Assembly: GCF_021738965.1 (NCBI RefSeq)
Contig: NZ_JAKKOQ010000001.1
Location: forward strand, 186,001 to 250,000
Direction: 5' to 3'
Source: Gordonia zhenghanii
GTDB taxonomy: Bacteria; Actinomycetota; Actinomycetes; Mycobacteriales; Mycobacteriaceae
Length of the DNA: 64,000 nucleotides
How positions within the stretch are numbered: position 1 is the stretch's first letter; each line of letters starts with the position of its first letter. Below, piece by piece: positions 9,107-17,810 of the stretch. The translations under genes and the position numbers were made by a program. The notes beneath the pieces were generated by a model. It did not search any database and was not told the DNA's origin. It saw only the letters and a list, made by a program, of their open reading frames with translations.

Positions 9107-10318
9107 ATGCGACGACTCACCCGAGCCTTCACGACCCTCACGATCAGTGCCGCGATGGCCGCAGCCGCCCTCACCGCCGGAGTCACGGCACCCCCCGCAA
9201 ACGCGTCCGGCGCGTGCAGCAACTCCGGGACGGGTATCCCCCTCCCGTTCGACTTCGGCTCGCTCGGCTTCCCGCGCGGCGGCGCCGCGCAAGGTCCGCA
9301 GAAGCCGCTGCCGCACTTCGACAACGGCCGAACCAAGACCATCTCGTGGGTCACTGGCCCGCTGAGCCACAATAAGACGTTCTCGCGGTTCGGCATCTCC
9401 GGGACTGATGTGGGCGTCGCCTGGGACAACGGCCGCGGCCAGACCCTGATGGCGTTCGGCGACACCTTCGGCAACTGTCTGCGACAGGACCGCGGCTGGC
9501 GCAACAACACTCTGCTGCGCTCGACCGACTCGAGTCTGGCGAACGGTCTGACGCTGCAGCGCAGCGGATACGCCGGTCCGATGTTCGGAGCCTTCGGCTT
9601 CAGCGGCATCGAGAAGACGAAGATCCCGACGGCGGGCATCTCGATCGGCGGCAAGCAGTACGTCAACTACATGTCGGTCCGTGCCTGGGGCCCGCCGAGC
9701 CGCTGGTTCACGAACTACTCGGCGACAGCGGTGTCGTCGAACAACGGACGTAGCTGGTACACGCCGCAGAGCACCATTCGGGCGAACGTCGGACTCGACG
9801 TGCCGCTGCCCGCCGGGTGGCCGTCGGTGAACCACGTGAACCCGTTGTTCCAGCAGAGCGCGTACCTCAAGGGTGAAGGTGCCGACGCAGGCTGGGTGTA
9901 CCAGTACGGCACCCCGAACGGTCGGTTCGGTGCGGCGCACATCGCCCGGTTCCGTCCCGGCGACATCCTCAATCCGGGCAAGTACCAGTACTGGACCGGC
10001 TCCCGCTGGGCAGGCGGCGCAGCGAGGCCCGCTGCGATCGTTCGCGGCCCGGTCACCGAACTCTCGGTCTCGTGGAGCCCGTACCTGAAGAAGTACGTGA
10101 TGCTCGACAGCCCGAACGGCGTCAAGCTCCGCACCGCGAACCACCCGCAGGGCCCGTGGAGCCCGGGACGCCGGATCGCTCCGAGCAGCCTCGAGCTGTA
10201 CGCGCCGATGATGCTCCCGTCGTCGCCCGCCCTCCGCGGCACCGGCCCCGAGCTGTACTTCAACGCCTCCCGCTGGGACGACTACAACGTCGCGTTGATC
10301 CGTACCAAGGTGCGCTAG
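9107..10318 (+). CDS. Secreted DUF4185-domain protein
   Basis: Residues 1-33 are a Sec signal peptide (MRRLTRAF, hydrophobic core, predicted cut after PANA). The mature part has repeated Trp/Gly/Tyr-rich beta motifs (GTDVGVAWDNGRGQTLMAFG, WSPYLKKYVMLDS, ELYFNASRWDDYNVALIRT) that fit the DUF4185 five-bladed glycosidase-like fold of actinobacteria. No enzyme activity can be assigned from sequence. AGAGGA upstream serves as ribosome site. It faces the Fpg-like gene, and the gap is filled with repeats. Confidence 0.85.
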   Translation: MRRLTRAFTTLTISAAMAAAALTAGVTAPPANASGACSNSGTGIPLPFDFGSLGFPRGGAAQGPQKPLPHFDNGRTKTISWVTGPLSHNKTFSRFGISGTDVGVAWDNGRGQTLMAFGDTFGNCLRQDRGWRNNTLLRSTDSSLANGLTLQRSGYAGPMFGAFGFSGIEKTKIPTAGISIGGKQYVNYMSVRAWGPPSRWFTNYSATAVSSNNGRSWYTPQSTIRANVGLDVPLPAGWPSVNHVNPLFQQSAYLKGEGADAGWVYQYGTPNGRFGAAHIARFRPGDILNPGKYQYWTGSRWAGGAARPAAIVRGPVTELSVSWSPYLKKYVMLDSPNGVKLRTANHPQGPWSPGRRIAPSSLELYAPMMLPSSPALRGTGPELYFNASRWDDYNVALIRTKVR

Positions 10319-10324
10319 CCCCGC

Positions 10325-10440
10325 CCCGCCGGTCGAGCGTCTTCTCGCCGGTCGAGCGAAGTCGAGACCCCTCCCGCTGGTCGAGCGGAGCGCCGTCCTG
10401 AGCGAGCGGAGCGAGTCGAAGGGTCGAGACCCGTCGGTCG
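10325..10440. repeat. Dispersed palindromic repeat cluster
   Basis: Between two convergent genes: several overlapping units of the family in the complementary sense (GGTCGAGCGAAGTCGAGACC and a longer GAGCGGAGCGAGTCGAAGGG variant). This whole gap consists of repeat sequence. Confidence 0.8.
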
Positions 10441-10446
10441 CGACCC

Positions 10447-11334
10447 CTACTTCAACAACCGGGACATGCGACGGTCGGCGAGGACTTTTCCGCCGGTCTG
10501 GCAGGTCGGACAGTATTGGAACGAGCGGTCGGTGTACGACACTTCGTGCACCGTGTCGCCGCACACCGGGCAGGGCAGCCCGGTGCGGGCGTGGACGCGC
10601 AACCCGGTCCGCTTCTCGGACTTCATCTTCGCGACCTCGCGGGTCTCGAGGCGTTCGGTGGCATCGGCGAGCACCGACCGGACCGTCTCGTACAAGGTGT
10701 CGATCTGATCGTCGTCGAGCGTCTTCGCGGACGCGAACGGCGAGAGTCGGGCGGTGTGCAGGATCTCGTCGGAGTAGGCGTTGCCGACGCCGCTGATCGT
10801 CCGCTGGTCGGTGAGGACGGTCTTGAGTCGGGACGTGGTCCCGCGCAGGATGGCCGCGAACTCGTCTCGACTGACGGCCAGCACATCCGGGCCGAGAGTC
10901 GCGATGCGTTCGACGTCGGACGTGTCGCGGACGATCCACGCAGCGAGCCGCTTCTGAGTGCCTGCCTCGGTGACGTCGAAGCCCTCGCCTGGCAGCCCGC
11001 AGTGCACACGCAACGAGATGGGACTCTTGCCGCCGGGACGGGGCGGGGTCTGCGACAGCGCGTCGCTCCACCGGACCCACCCGGCACGGGACAGATGGAT
11101 CACCAGGTCGATCTCAGGATCGTCTGCGGTCTCGGGGCCGGGAACGGTGCGGATCACCAGGTATTTGCCGATGCGGTCGACGGCGCTCACCGTCCGCCCG
11201 GGCAGCGCCGTGTACGGCGGGTCGGCGGTCTTCAGGACCGACAGCGATGCGACGTCGACGCGTCGGATCGGCAGGCCTGCCATGCGCGAGTCCAGGTACG
11301 CGGCGATCGCGGACACCTCGGGAAGTTCCGGCAT
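10447..11334 (-). CDS. Fpg/Nei-family DNA glycosylase/AP lyase
   Basis: Base-excision repair of oxidised bases. The protein begins MPELPEV, so catalytic Pro2 and Glu3 are present after Met removal. The C-terminal zinc finger is complete (CPVCGDTV ... YCPTCQTGGK). The helix-two-turn-helix region contains GVGNAYSDEILH. The length of 295 aa is normal. This start is fixed by the catalytic proline, although GGAGGG lies immediately against the ATG, closer than ideal. It occupies the position of M. tuberculosis Rv0944, which I recall as a shorter relative. Confidence 0.92.
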   Translation of the reverse strand: MPELPEVSAIAAYLDSRMAGLPIRRVDVASLSVLKTADPPYTALPGRTVSAVDRIGKYLVIRTVPGPETADDPEIDLVIHLSRAGWVRWSDALSQTPPRPGGKSPISLRVHCGLPGEGFDVTEAGTQKRLAAWIVRDTSDVERIATLGPDVLAVSRDEFAAILRGTTSRLKTVLTDQRTISGVGNAYSDEILHTARLSPFASAKTLDDDQIDTLYETVRSVLADATERLETREVAKMKSEKRTGLRVHARTGLPCPVCGDTVHEVSYTDRSFQYCPTCQTGGKVLADRRMSRLLK

Positions 11335-11394
11335 CCCTCCAGTGTGTACTGCCATCGACGGCATGTCTGCCACCCGATGTGATTGGCTGTATGG

Positions 11395-12135
11395 ATGCCC
11401 TCCCGCCTGTCCGACGCCGACCTCGCCGCCCATATCGCCGAGGGGGCCGGCGAGATCTTGAACGGCATCCGCCACGGAGATCTGCTCGACGGCCGACTGG
11501 TCGGCGATGCAGGCGACATGCTCGCGCAAGCGTGGATCGCGACTGTTCTGCGCTTACACCGGCCATACGACGCGGTGCTGTCGGAGGAGGCCGAGGACGT
11601 CGGCGACCGTGCGACGACGAGCCGTGTCTGGATCATCGACCCGTTGGACGGCACGAGCGAGTACTCGATGGGCACCGACAACTGGGCTGTGCACGTCGCA
11701 CTGACCGTCGACGGCGTTCCCGAGGCGTCCGCGGTGTCACTGCCCGCGCAAGGCGAGGTGTTTCGCAGCGACACGGTCGACGAGGTGACCGGTCCGCTCA
11801 CCCACTGTCTCGCGGTGTCACGGTACGGGCACTCGTATCACTCGGCCGCCGTCGCCGACCGGCTGAATCTGAGCGCGGTGCGGATCGGTTCGGCGGGCGC
11901 GAAGGCGATGGCCGTCGTCCGCGGCGACGCCGACGCGTACGTGCATTCGGGCGGTCAGTACGAGTGGGACAACTGTGCGCCGGTCGGCGTCGCTCTCGCC
12001 GCAGGCCTGCACTGCAGCCGGATCGACGGCCGCGACATCGTCTACAACAACCCGCAGCCGTACATGCCCGACTTCGTCATCTGCCGCAGCGAGATCGCCG
12101 ACGACGTCCTCGACGCGCTGGCCAGTCCGTGGTGA
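11395..12135 (+). CDS. cysQ: 3'(2'),5'-bisphosphate nucleotidase / inositol monophosphatase family
   Basis: Li-sensitive Mg-dependent phosphatase. Metal-site motifs are visible: EEAEDV (about residue 65), then IDPLDGTSEY, and C-terminally YEWDNCAPVGVALAAG. These fit CysQ, which removes 3'-phosphoadenosine 5'-phosphate formed during sulfate assimilation; other IMPase-family substrates cannot be excluded. The start at MPSRLSDADL gives the usual N-terminus. Divergent from the glycosylase gene, with about 60 bases between. Confidence 0.85.
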   Translation: MPSRLSDADLAAHIAEGAGEILNGIRHGDLLDGRLVGDAGDMLAQAWIATVLRLHRPYDAVLSEEAEDVGDRATTSRVWIIDPLDGTSEYSMGTDNWAVHVALTVDGVPEASAVSLPAQGEVFRSDTVDEVTGPLTHCLAVSRYGHSYHSAAVADRLNLSAVRIGSAGAKAMAVVRGDADAYVHSGGQYEWDNCAPVGVALAAGLHCSRIDGRDIVYNNPQPYMPDFVICRSEIADDVLDALASPW

Positions 12136-12234
12136 GCGGGTCTCGACTCCGCTCGACCGGCGGAAAAGGGTCTCGACTCCGCTCGACCAGCGGAAAGCGT
12201 CGAGACCGTTGCTGGTCGCGCGGAGTCGAGACCC
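12136..12234. repeat. Dispersed palindromic repeat cluster
   Basis: Two direct copies reading GGTCTCGACTCCGCTCGACC in the + sense followed by a degenerate complementary copy. It fills the gap between convergent cysQ and cobF, starting right at the cysQ stop. Confidence 0.85.
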
Positions 12235-12987
12235 CTACCCCTTACGCAGCAGATAGATGTCCATGATCCAGCCGAGGCGTTCTCGGGCTTCGGCGCGTTT
12301 GGCGACAATCTCATCGGTCACGTCGCCGACGCGGCCGCGGACGATGATCTGGTGCTCGGTGCCGAGGTACGCGCCCCAGTAGACGATGTCGTCGGGCTGC
12401 GCCGTCTCGCGGAAGGCGAGTGACGAGTCGAGCATGACGATCTGGTTGAGGTCCGCTCCTGCGGGTGTGGCGGAGAGGCGTCGACCGGTCGTGGTGAAGA
12501 TCGGCTCGCCGACGGCGTGGGCGACGATCCCGTGCGCGGCGGTCAGCGCCGACGCACTCGTCACGCCGGGGACGACTTCGACGGTCAGGTCGCGTCGTCG
12601 TGCGAGCGCGTCGGTGATGCGCAGGGTCGAGTCGTAGAGCGCGGGGTCACCCCAGACGAGGATCGCCGCAGACCCGCCGTCGGGCAGATGTTCGGTGAGG
12701 GCAGCGTCGATGACGTCGACGCGGGCGGCGTGCCAGCGTCGTACTTCGGCCTCGTAGTCGGCGGGATTCCGGTCGCGCGGCGGGTCCGGCACCGGGACGA
12801 CGCGGTGTCCGTCTCGGGCGTGCGCGTCGAGCATCTGCTCTCGTACGGCGGTCAGTTCGGCGGTCCGCTGCCCTTTGTCGAGGATCAGGAACACGTCGGT
12901 GGCGGCGATCGCGTCGACGGCTTCGAGGGTGATCTGGCGGGGACCTCCCGGACCGATCCCGATGACGCGGAGGACGACGTCGCTCAC
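12235..12987 (-). CDS. cobF: Precorrin-6A synthase (deacetylating)
   Basis: SAM-dependent C1-methyltransferase of aerobic cobalamin synthesis (precorrin-5 to precorrin-6A). Tetrapyrrole methylase signatures: VIGIGPGGPRQIT at the N-terminus, LVWGDPALYDST (about residue 110), VVPGVTSASALTAA (about 140). The 250-aa length is normal. No other corrin genes are in the window, so cobF is detached from its pathway here. Its ATG overlaps the stop of the upstream SDR gene, suggesting co-transcription. Confidence 0.93.
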   Translation of the reverse strand: MSDVVLRVIGIGPGGPRQITLEAVDAIAATDVFLILDKGQRTAELTAVREQMLDAHARDGHRVVPVPDPPRDRNPADYEAEVRRWHAARVDVIDAALTEHLPDGGSAAILVWGDPALYDSTLRITDALARRRDLTVEVVPGVTSASALTAAHGIVAHAVGEPIFTTTGRRLSATPAGADLNQIVMLDSSLAFRETAQPDDIVYWGAYLGTEHQIIVRGRVGDVTDEIVAKRAEARERLGWIMDIYLLRKG

Positions 12988-13808
12988 GGTCGGATCTTCG
13001 CGAGCCCGTGGACGCGCGCCGTGATGTCGAGGACCATCTGACGCGGCACCAGACGCCGCAGTGCGAACACGATCGGCGCACGATTGCCCTTGGCGTAGAA
13101 CGGCTTCGGATTCTGTGCGAGGGCGGCGTGGACGACGGTCTTGGCCATCGCATCACCGGAGATGCCTTTGGCCTCGTTGTCCCGGGTCGCGGCGGCGACG
13201 GTCTCGTATTCGGCGCGGTACGGGGAGTCGTCGCCGATGTGGATGGTGCGCCGGTCGCCGATGCCGGTGGCGATGGTGCCCGGCTCGACGGTGACGACGC
13301 GGATGCCGTACGGCGCGACCTCCCGGCGCAGCGCCATCGCATACCCCTTGAGCGCAGCCTTTGTCGCCGCATAGTTGGTGCGGAAGGCGACGGGGAAACT
13401 CGCGAGCATCGATCCGACCATGACGACGGTGCCGGTACCGCGTTCGCGCATGCCGGGGAGGACGGCTTTGGTCAGCGCGACGGGGCCGAAGACGTTCACC
13501 GCGAACAGGTGCTCGACGGCGTCCATCGGGGTGTCCTCGAATGCTCCCGCTGCACTCTCGCCTGCGTTGTTGATGAGGACGTCGACGTCGCCGACCTCGG
13601 CGACGCAGGTCGCGGCCGAGTCGTAGTCGGCGTTGTCCAGCCGCACATACGTCACGCCCGGGATCGGGTCCTTCACGGTGGCCGGGTTGCGGCTGGTGCC
13701 GTACACGCGGTGGCCTGCAGCCACCATCTGGCGTGCGACGTCCGCGCCGATTCCACTGCTTGCGCCGGTCACGAGGACGGTGAGCGGGCCCGAGGTCTGT
13801 GCTGTCAT
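12984..13808 (-). CDS. Short-chain dehydrogenase/reductase
   Basis: 274-residue SDR: cofactor motif TGASSGIGADVA, NNAGESAAG, and the catalytic segment VGSMLASFPVAFRTNYAATKAA with Ser, Tyr and Lys. The C-terminal extension (PRQMVLDITARVHGL) is typical of SDRs acting on hydrophobic substrates, but the substrate is unknown. I start at MTAQTSGPLT (13808); a longer in-frame start at 13892 would run into the tRNA gene. Its stop overlaps the cobF start by four bases. Confidence 0.87.
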   Translation of the reverse strand: MTAQTSGPLTVLVTGASSGIGADVARQMVAAGHRVYGTSRNPATVKDPIPGVTYVRLDNADYDSAATCVAEVGDVDVLINNAGESAAGAFEDTPMDAVEHLFAVNVFGPVALTKAVLPGMRERGTGTVVMVGSMLASFPVAFRTNYAATKAALKGYAMALRREVAPYGIRVVTVEPGTIATGIGDRRTIHIGDDSPYRAEYETVAAATRDNEAKGISGDAMAKTVVHAALAQNPKPFYAKGNRAPIVFALRRLVPRQMVLDITARVHGLAKIRP

Positions 13809-13859
13809 GGCGTCCACCGTAGTCGGCTGCCGTAGTGGACTGGACTCGTGGAGTGGAGA

Positions 13860-13935
13860 TGGTGCTCCCGGCAGGATTCGAACCTGCGACACCCGCTTTA
13901 GGAGAGCGGTGCTCTATCCCCTGAGCTACGAGAGC
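13860..13935 (-). tRNA. tRNA-Arg (anticodon CCU)
   Basis: On the minus strand a full cloverleaf can be drawn: acceptor GCTCTCG pairing with CGGGAGC (one G-U), D-arm GCTCA...GAGC, anticodon stem CCGCT/AGCGG with loop CTCCTAA (anticodon CCT, reading AGG), T-loop GTTCGAATC, and an encoded CCA end at 13860-13862. AGG is a rare codon in such GC-rich genomes. Confidence 0.95.
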
Positions 13936-14059
13936 AAGCGGCCGAGGTGGGGATTGGCCGTCGCGAGAAGTCTACGTCAGCGCATTGCCCGTCCCGCACG
14001 GACGTCCCGCACGCCGGTCCGGCCGGGAACCCGTCGACGAATCGTCGCCGAAAAATCGG

Positions 14060-14088
14060 TTGACCGCATAGATCGCACTGCATAACTT
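14060..14088 (+). promoter_or_regulatory. Candidate promoter for the HNH gene
   Basis: TTGACC (14060-14065), a 17-base spacer, then TAACTT (14083-14088). Spacing is ideal for a principal sigma factor. It sits 85 bases ahead of the HNH start codon. Confidence 0.4.
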
Positions 14089-14118
14089 TCTTCTTCGCGG
14101 GCGCGCCGTCGCCGTCTT

Positions 14119-14150
14119 AGCCAGCGAGAAGGTCTCGCCTGGGCTATTTT
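14119..14150 (+). terminator. Leader hairpin with U-tract (attenuator-like)
   Basis: AGCC-A-GCGAGA / TCTCGC-CT-GGCT forms a strong stem with a 3-base AGG loop (about 14119-14145), followed by ATTTTCTT. It lies after the candidate promoter and immediately before the ribosome site of the HNH gene. Confidence 0.5.
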
Positions 14151-14172
14151 CTTGAGGGGAGGTACAGGTGCC

Positions 14173-14631
14173 ATGGCGATTCAAGCGATCGACGCGATTA
14201 CCGTGATAGTCCGCAACGCCGACAATGCTGTGCTGCACCGCCGCCCCTTCCGCGACGTGGTCTCCAACCTCCTCGAGAACAAAGTGTGGATGATCGAGGG
14301 CTTCGACCCGCCGATCATCGCCCACTCCGTCTCGATGCAAGTAGAGGTTCCCCGTGAGGTGATCCTCCGCGAATACGTCTACCGCCCGTACGTCGAACGC
14401 GAACACACCACGCGTGAGAAGGTTCTGCACCGAGACAAGCATCTGTGCGCGTACTGCGGCGAACATGCTCAGACGTGGGACCACGTGATGCCGCAGTCGC
14501 GCGGCGGCGGCAACACCTGGTGGAACTGTGTGGCCGCATGCGGGCCGTGCAACTGGGACAAGGGTGACCGGACTCCCGAAGAGGCAGGCATCCGCCTGCT
14601 GTGGGAGCCGTACCGTCCCGCGTGGGCCTGA
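14173..14631 (+). CDS. HNH endonuclease-family protein
   Basis: 152 residues. The C-terminal half is an HNH domain: KHLCAYCGEHAQTWDHVMPQ, then SRGGGNTWWNCVAACGPCN, with two CxxC-type metal pairs and the catalytic His in DHV. The N-terminal half (residues 1-75) is the conserved companion region of a common actinobacterial HNH family with no assigned role. ATG 14173 has GAGGGGAGG ten bases upstream; the in-frame TTG at 14152 overlaps that site and is unlikely. Nothing links it to a restriction or mobile system. Confidence 0.88.
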   Translation: MAIQAIDAITVIVRNADNAVLHRRPFRDVVSNLLENKVWMIEGFDPPIIAHSVSMQVEVPREVILREYVYRPYVEREHTTREKVLHRDKHLCAYCGEHAQTWDHVMPQSRGGGNTWWNCVAACGPCNWDKGDRTPEEAGIRLLWEPYRPAWA

Positions 14632-14634
14632 CCC

Positions 14635-14715
14635 TACTGCTGAAATCAGGCGTCTCATCGCCCGGTAAGGACTAATAGTCCTCGGCGGCCGCTGAGCGTA
14701 CTGATTTCAGCAGTA
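14635..14715. terminator. 81-base stem-loop with perfect 15-bp arms
   Basis: TACTGCTGAAATCAG (14635-14649) is exactly complementary to CTGATTTCAGCAGTA (14701-14715). The 51-base interior holds its own palindrome AGGACTAATAGTCCT (14668-14682). It lies between convergent stops (HNH and FecCD permease), so a bidirectional terminator is the simplest reading, but there is no T-run. Compare the element at 48903-48976. Confidence 0.6.
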
Positions 14716-14719
14716 CCGC

Positions 14720-15790
14720 CTAGACCGACGCCTTCCGGTTGATCTGAATCATCAAGTAGATCAATGCGAAGCCGCCGATGCCCGCGGTGACGACGCCGAC
14801 GGGCAGGCCTCCGGGCAGCACCGCCCGGCACAGGACTTCGCCGCCGATCACGAGGACGGCGCCCATCAGCCCGGAGGTGATCGGGCCGGGGATCTGCGCG
14901 CGCGCCAGACGCATCGCGACCTGGGGTGCGAGCAGCGCGACGAATGCGATCGGTCCCGCCGCAGAGACGGCGACGGCCGCGAGGACGACGGCCGTCAACA
15001 GGACCACCCCCGACGTCGCATTGGTGCGGACACCGAGACCGCGACTGACTTCGTCGCCCAGACTGATGGCCGCGAGATTGCGCGAATTGACGGCAACGAC
15101 GACGAGGGCGACGACGAGGACCCCGACCAACGGCCACACATTGCTCCACGTGGCTCCCGACACGGAGCCGACGATCCAATGCTGAGCAGTGTTCACCTGA
15201 GTGATCTCGGCCCTGGTCAACAAGAATGCGATGAGCGCCTGCAGCCCGGCGGTCATCGCGACGCCGACGAGCACCAACCGGATCGGGTCGATGCCGCGAC
15301 GCCAGGTCAAGACGTACATGGCGACGGCGGTCAGCAGCCCGCCGAGCAGTGCGGCCGTCGTCAATCCGAGGTCAGCGAGCCAGGACGCCCACGTCGTTCC
15401 GAAGGTGATGACGACGACGGCGCCCGCGCTGGCGCCCGACGTGATGCCGAGCATGTCGGCAGTCGCCAGCGGGTTGCGCGCGATCACCTGCGTCAGCGCC
15501 CCCGACATGCCTAGAGCGAATCCGACGAGAAGACTGAGCAGGCCGATCGGGAGCTGCGAGTCGAAGACGACGACGTTCTCGAACTTGGTGCCGCCGCCCA
15601 ACAAGATCCGCACGACGTCGATCGGAGTCATCGACAGCGAGCTCGTGCCGATGCTCACCGCGAACAGTACGAACGCGATCGCGGCGAGCGCCGCGCCGAC
15701 GCCGATCGCCCACCGGTTCACGACGATCTGCGCTGGCCCCACTCGAAGGATTCGGCGACGTGTCCGGGGCACAGTCTTGGTGAGGTCCAT
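14720..15790 (-). CDS. Iron-siderophore ABC transporter permease (FecCD family)
   Basis: 356 residues with about nine membrane segments. FecCD/BtuC hallmarks: FALGMSGALTQVIARNPLATADMLGITSGASAGAVV and the late GPIAFVALLAPQVAMRLAR segment that contacts the ATPase. It is the last gene of the operon; its ATG overlaps the stop of the preceding permease. No ATP-binding protein follows, so an ATPase encoded elsewhere must energise it. By operon and iron box it imports a ferric siderophore. Confidence 0.92.
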   Translation of the reverse strand: MDLTKTVPRTRRRILRVGPAQIVVNRWAIGVGAALAAIAFVLFAVSIGTSSLSMTPIDVVRILLGGGTKFENVVVFDSQLPIGLLSLLVGFALGMSGALTQVIARNPLATADMLGITSGASAGAVVVITFGTTWASWLADLGLTTAALLGGLLTAVAMYVLTWRRGIDPIRLVLVGVAMTAGLQALIAFLLTRAEITQVNTAQHWIVGSVSGATWSNVWPLVGVLVVALVVVAVNSRNLAAISLGDEVSRGLGVRTNATSGVVLLTAVVLAAVAVSAAGPIAFVALLAPQVAMRLARAQIPGPITSGLMGAVLVIGGEVLCRAVLPGGLPVGVVTAGIGGFALIYLMIQINRKASV

Positions 15791-16788
15791 CAGACAGCCA
15801 CCAACTTCTTGGCCTGGACGAGTCCGATGAAGAACGGGGCGCCGATCGCCGCGAGGATGATGCCCGCCTGGACTTCACCCGGCCGGGCGATCACTCGACC
15901 GATCACGTCGCTGCCGACCAACAGCAGCCCGCCGATCAACGCCGAATACGGAACCACCCACCGGTAGTCGGGGCCGGTGACGAATCGGGCGATGTGCGGG
16001 GCCACCAGACCGAGGAAGACGATCGGACCGCACGCTGCCGTCGCCGCCCCGACGAGCAGGGTGATCCCGACGATGCCGATGATGCGCGCCTGCCGGACCC
16101 TGGTCCCGAGGGCGTGCGCGACGTCGTCGCCCAACGACAAGACGTTCAGGTAGAAGCCGCTCATCACGGCCAGGACCATGCCGGGGACGATGAACGGCAG
16201 CGTCGCGACGATGACGTCCCAGCCTCGGCCCTGCGTCGACCCGACCTGCCAGAAGCGCCACGCATCCAACGACGCGGTGTCGACCAGGACGATCGCCGAC
16301 GTGATCGCCATCAACAGCACCGACAGTCCCGTGCCCGCGAGGATCAACGTCAACGGGTTCGCCCCCTTGCCCGCCGACGCGATGAGGAACATCAGACTCG
16401 ACGCGATCAACGCGCCGACAAGACCGAATCCCATGTACTCGATGGGAGTGGTGATGCCGATGACGTAGACGCCGAGGACCACAGTGCACGCCGCACCCGC
16501 GTTGACTCCGAGGATTCCGGGATCGGCCATCGGGTTGCGCGTGTGCCCCTGGGTGAGCGCGCCGGCGGCACCGATCGCGGCACCGGCGACGAGCCCGAGC
16601 ACGGTCCGCGGGATCCGCAGACCGTGCACGATGCCGGAGACGTCGGTGCCGTCCTTGTTCCAGAGGACGTGCCAGACATCGCCGACCGGGATCGTCCGCG
16701 ACCCGAAGGCGATAGACGCCACGCACACGGCGGCCAACGCTGCGATGAGCAGCAGCAGGCCGCCGAGGCGCCGCGGGGTCTTGCCCAA
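15790..16788 (-). CDS. Iron-siderophore ABC transporter permease (FecCD family)
   Basis: 332 residues, the partner permease. GLRIPRTVLGLVAGAAIGAA, GALTQGHTRNPMADPGILGV and GPIVFLGLVAPHIARFV are FecCD signatures. The reading frame opens with TTG (16788), four bases after the lipoprotein gene stops, so translation is probably coupled. It probably forms a heterodimer with the 14720-15790 product. Confidence 0.92.
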   Translation of the reverse strand: MGKTPRRLGGLLLLIAALAAVCVASIAFGSRTIPVGDVWHVLWNKDGTDVSGIVHGLRIPRTVLGLVAGAAIGAAGALTQGHTRNPMADPGILGVNAGAACTVVLGVYVIGITTPIEYMGFGLVGALIASSLMFLIASAGKGANPLTLILAGTGLSVLLMAITSAIVLVDTASLDAWRFWQVGSTQGRGWDVIVATLPFIVPGMVLAVMSGFYLNVLSLGDDVAHALGTRVRQARIIGIVGITLLVGAATAACGPIVFLGLVAPHIARFVTGPDYRWVVPYSALIGGLLLVGSDVIGRVIARPGEVQAGIILAAIGAPFFIGLVQAKKLVAV

Positions 16789-16792
16789 CGCG

Positions 16793-17764
16793 CTACTTCG
16801 CGTCGGCTGCGGCCTTGAGGGCCGGCTTCATGTGGTCGAACGCGTACGGGATGGAGTTGGGCGACGGCTCGTTGAGGCCGGTGATCTCCACCGGCGTCAG
16901 CATGGCGACCGCGCCGTTCCGGACAGACTTGAGCCCCTTGTATCCGGGCAAGCCTTCGACTCGCTTCTGCAGCTTCTCCGTCTGGCTCGCAGCGACGAGC
17001 AGATCGGAGTCGAGAAGGTTGACGTTCTCGGTACTGATCTGGAAGCGCGGTTGGCCGGTCTCGGTCGCCTGCGCGGTCACCTTCGGAGACATCGTGAGGC
17101 CGAGTTCGGAGAACAGCTTCGCTGCGCCGTCGGACTCATCGCCGAGCACCGAGATCTGGTCCGAGCCGTACAGGTACGCGAACGTGTAGCTCTTGCCCTT
17201 CAGACCCGGGAACTCGTCGGCGATCGCCTTGATCTTGGTGTCGACGCCGTCGATGATCTCCTTGGCCTTCTCGGGCTGGTGCAGGATGGTCCCCATCAGG
17301 TTGACCATGTCCTGCCACGGATCGACCTGCTCACCGCTGATCTTGTCGATCGTCGGCGCGAGTTCGCTGAGCTTGTCGAAGCCTTCGGACATCGCCGCGA
17401 ATCCGGGAGCCAGAATCAGATCCGGCTCGAGTTCTGCCACCGCGCCGACGACGTCCTTGTTCGGGTCGACGAGGACCGAGTCGTTGAGCTCGTCGCCGAA
17501 CCACGGAGCCTTCTGTCCGGTCTGAAGTTCTTGTGCGTCGTAGTAGCCGACCGGGGTGACGCCGAACGACAACGCGACGTCGGTCCACTGTCCGCCGAGA
17601 GTGACGATGCGCTGCGGGGCCTCCGGGATGTCTACGGTGCGTCCGTCCGGCAGGTTGATCTGGACCGGCGCGGATTCGGCCTCGTCGGGCGACGAGCACG
17701 CACCGACGACGAGGGCGGCCACCGCGAGGATGATGAGAACAAGACTCGACTTCAGTCTGGTCAT
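16793..17764 (-). CDS. Ferric-siderophore substrate-binding lipoprotein
   Basis: 323 residues. A lipoprotein signal peptide ends in the lipobox VVGAC, so the protein is expected on the outer face of the membrane. The fold is the type III (FecB/FhuD) binding protein: PQRIVTLGGQWTDVALSFGV and ELEPDLILAPGF are typical strands of the first lobe. AGGAG precedes the ATG. It is the second gene of an iron-box operon, so it captures a ferric siderophore; which one cannot be read from sequence. Confidence 0.9.
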   Translation of the reverse strand: MTRLKSSLVLIILAVAALVVGACSSPDEAESAPVQINLPDGRTVDIPEAPQRIVTLGGQWTDVALSFGVTPVGYYDAQELQTGQKAPWFGDELNDSVLVDPNKDVVGAVAELEPDLILAPGFAAMSEGFDKLSELAPTIDKISGEQVDPWQDMVNLMGTILHQPEKAKEIIDGVDTKIKAIADEFPGLKGKSYTFAYLYGSDQISVLGDESDGAAKLFSELGLTMSPKVTAQATETGQPRFQISTENVNLLDSDLLVAASQTEKLQKRVEGLPGYKGLKSVRNGAVAMLTPVEITGLNEPSPNSIPYAFDHMKPALKAAADAK

Positions 17765-17810
17765 CGGGTTTCTCCTATTCTGTGCTCCGCTGCGCGGAGG
17801 ATTCGACGAA

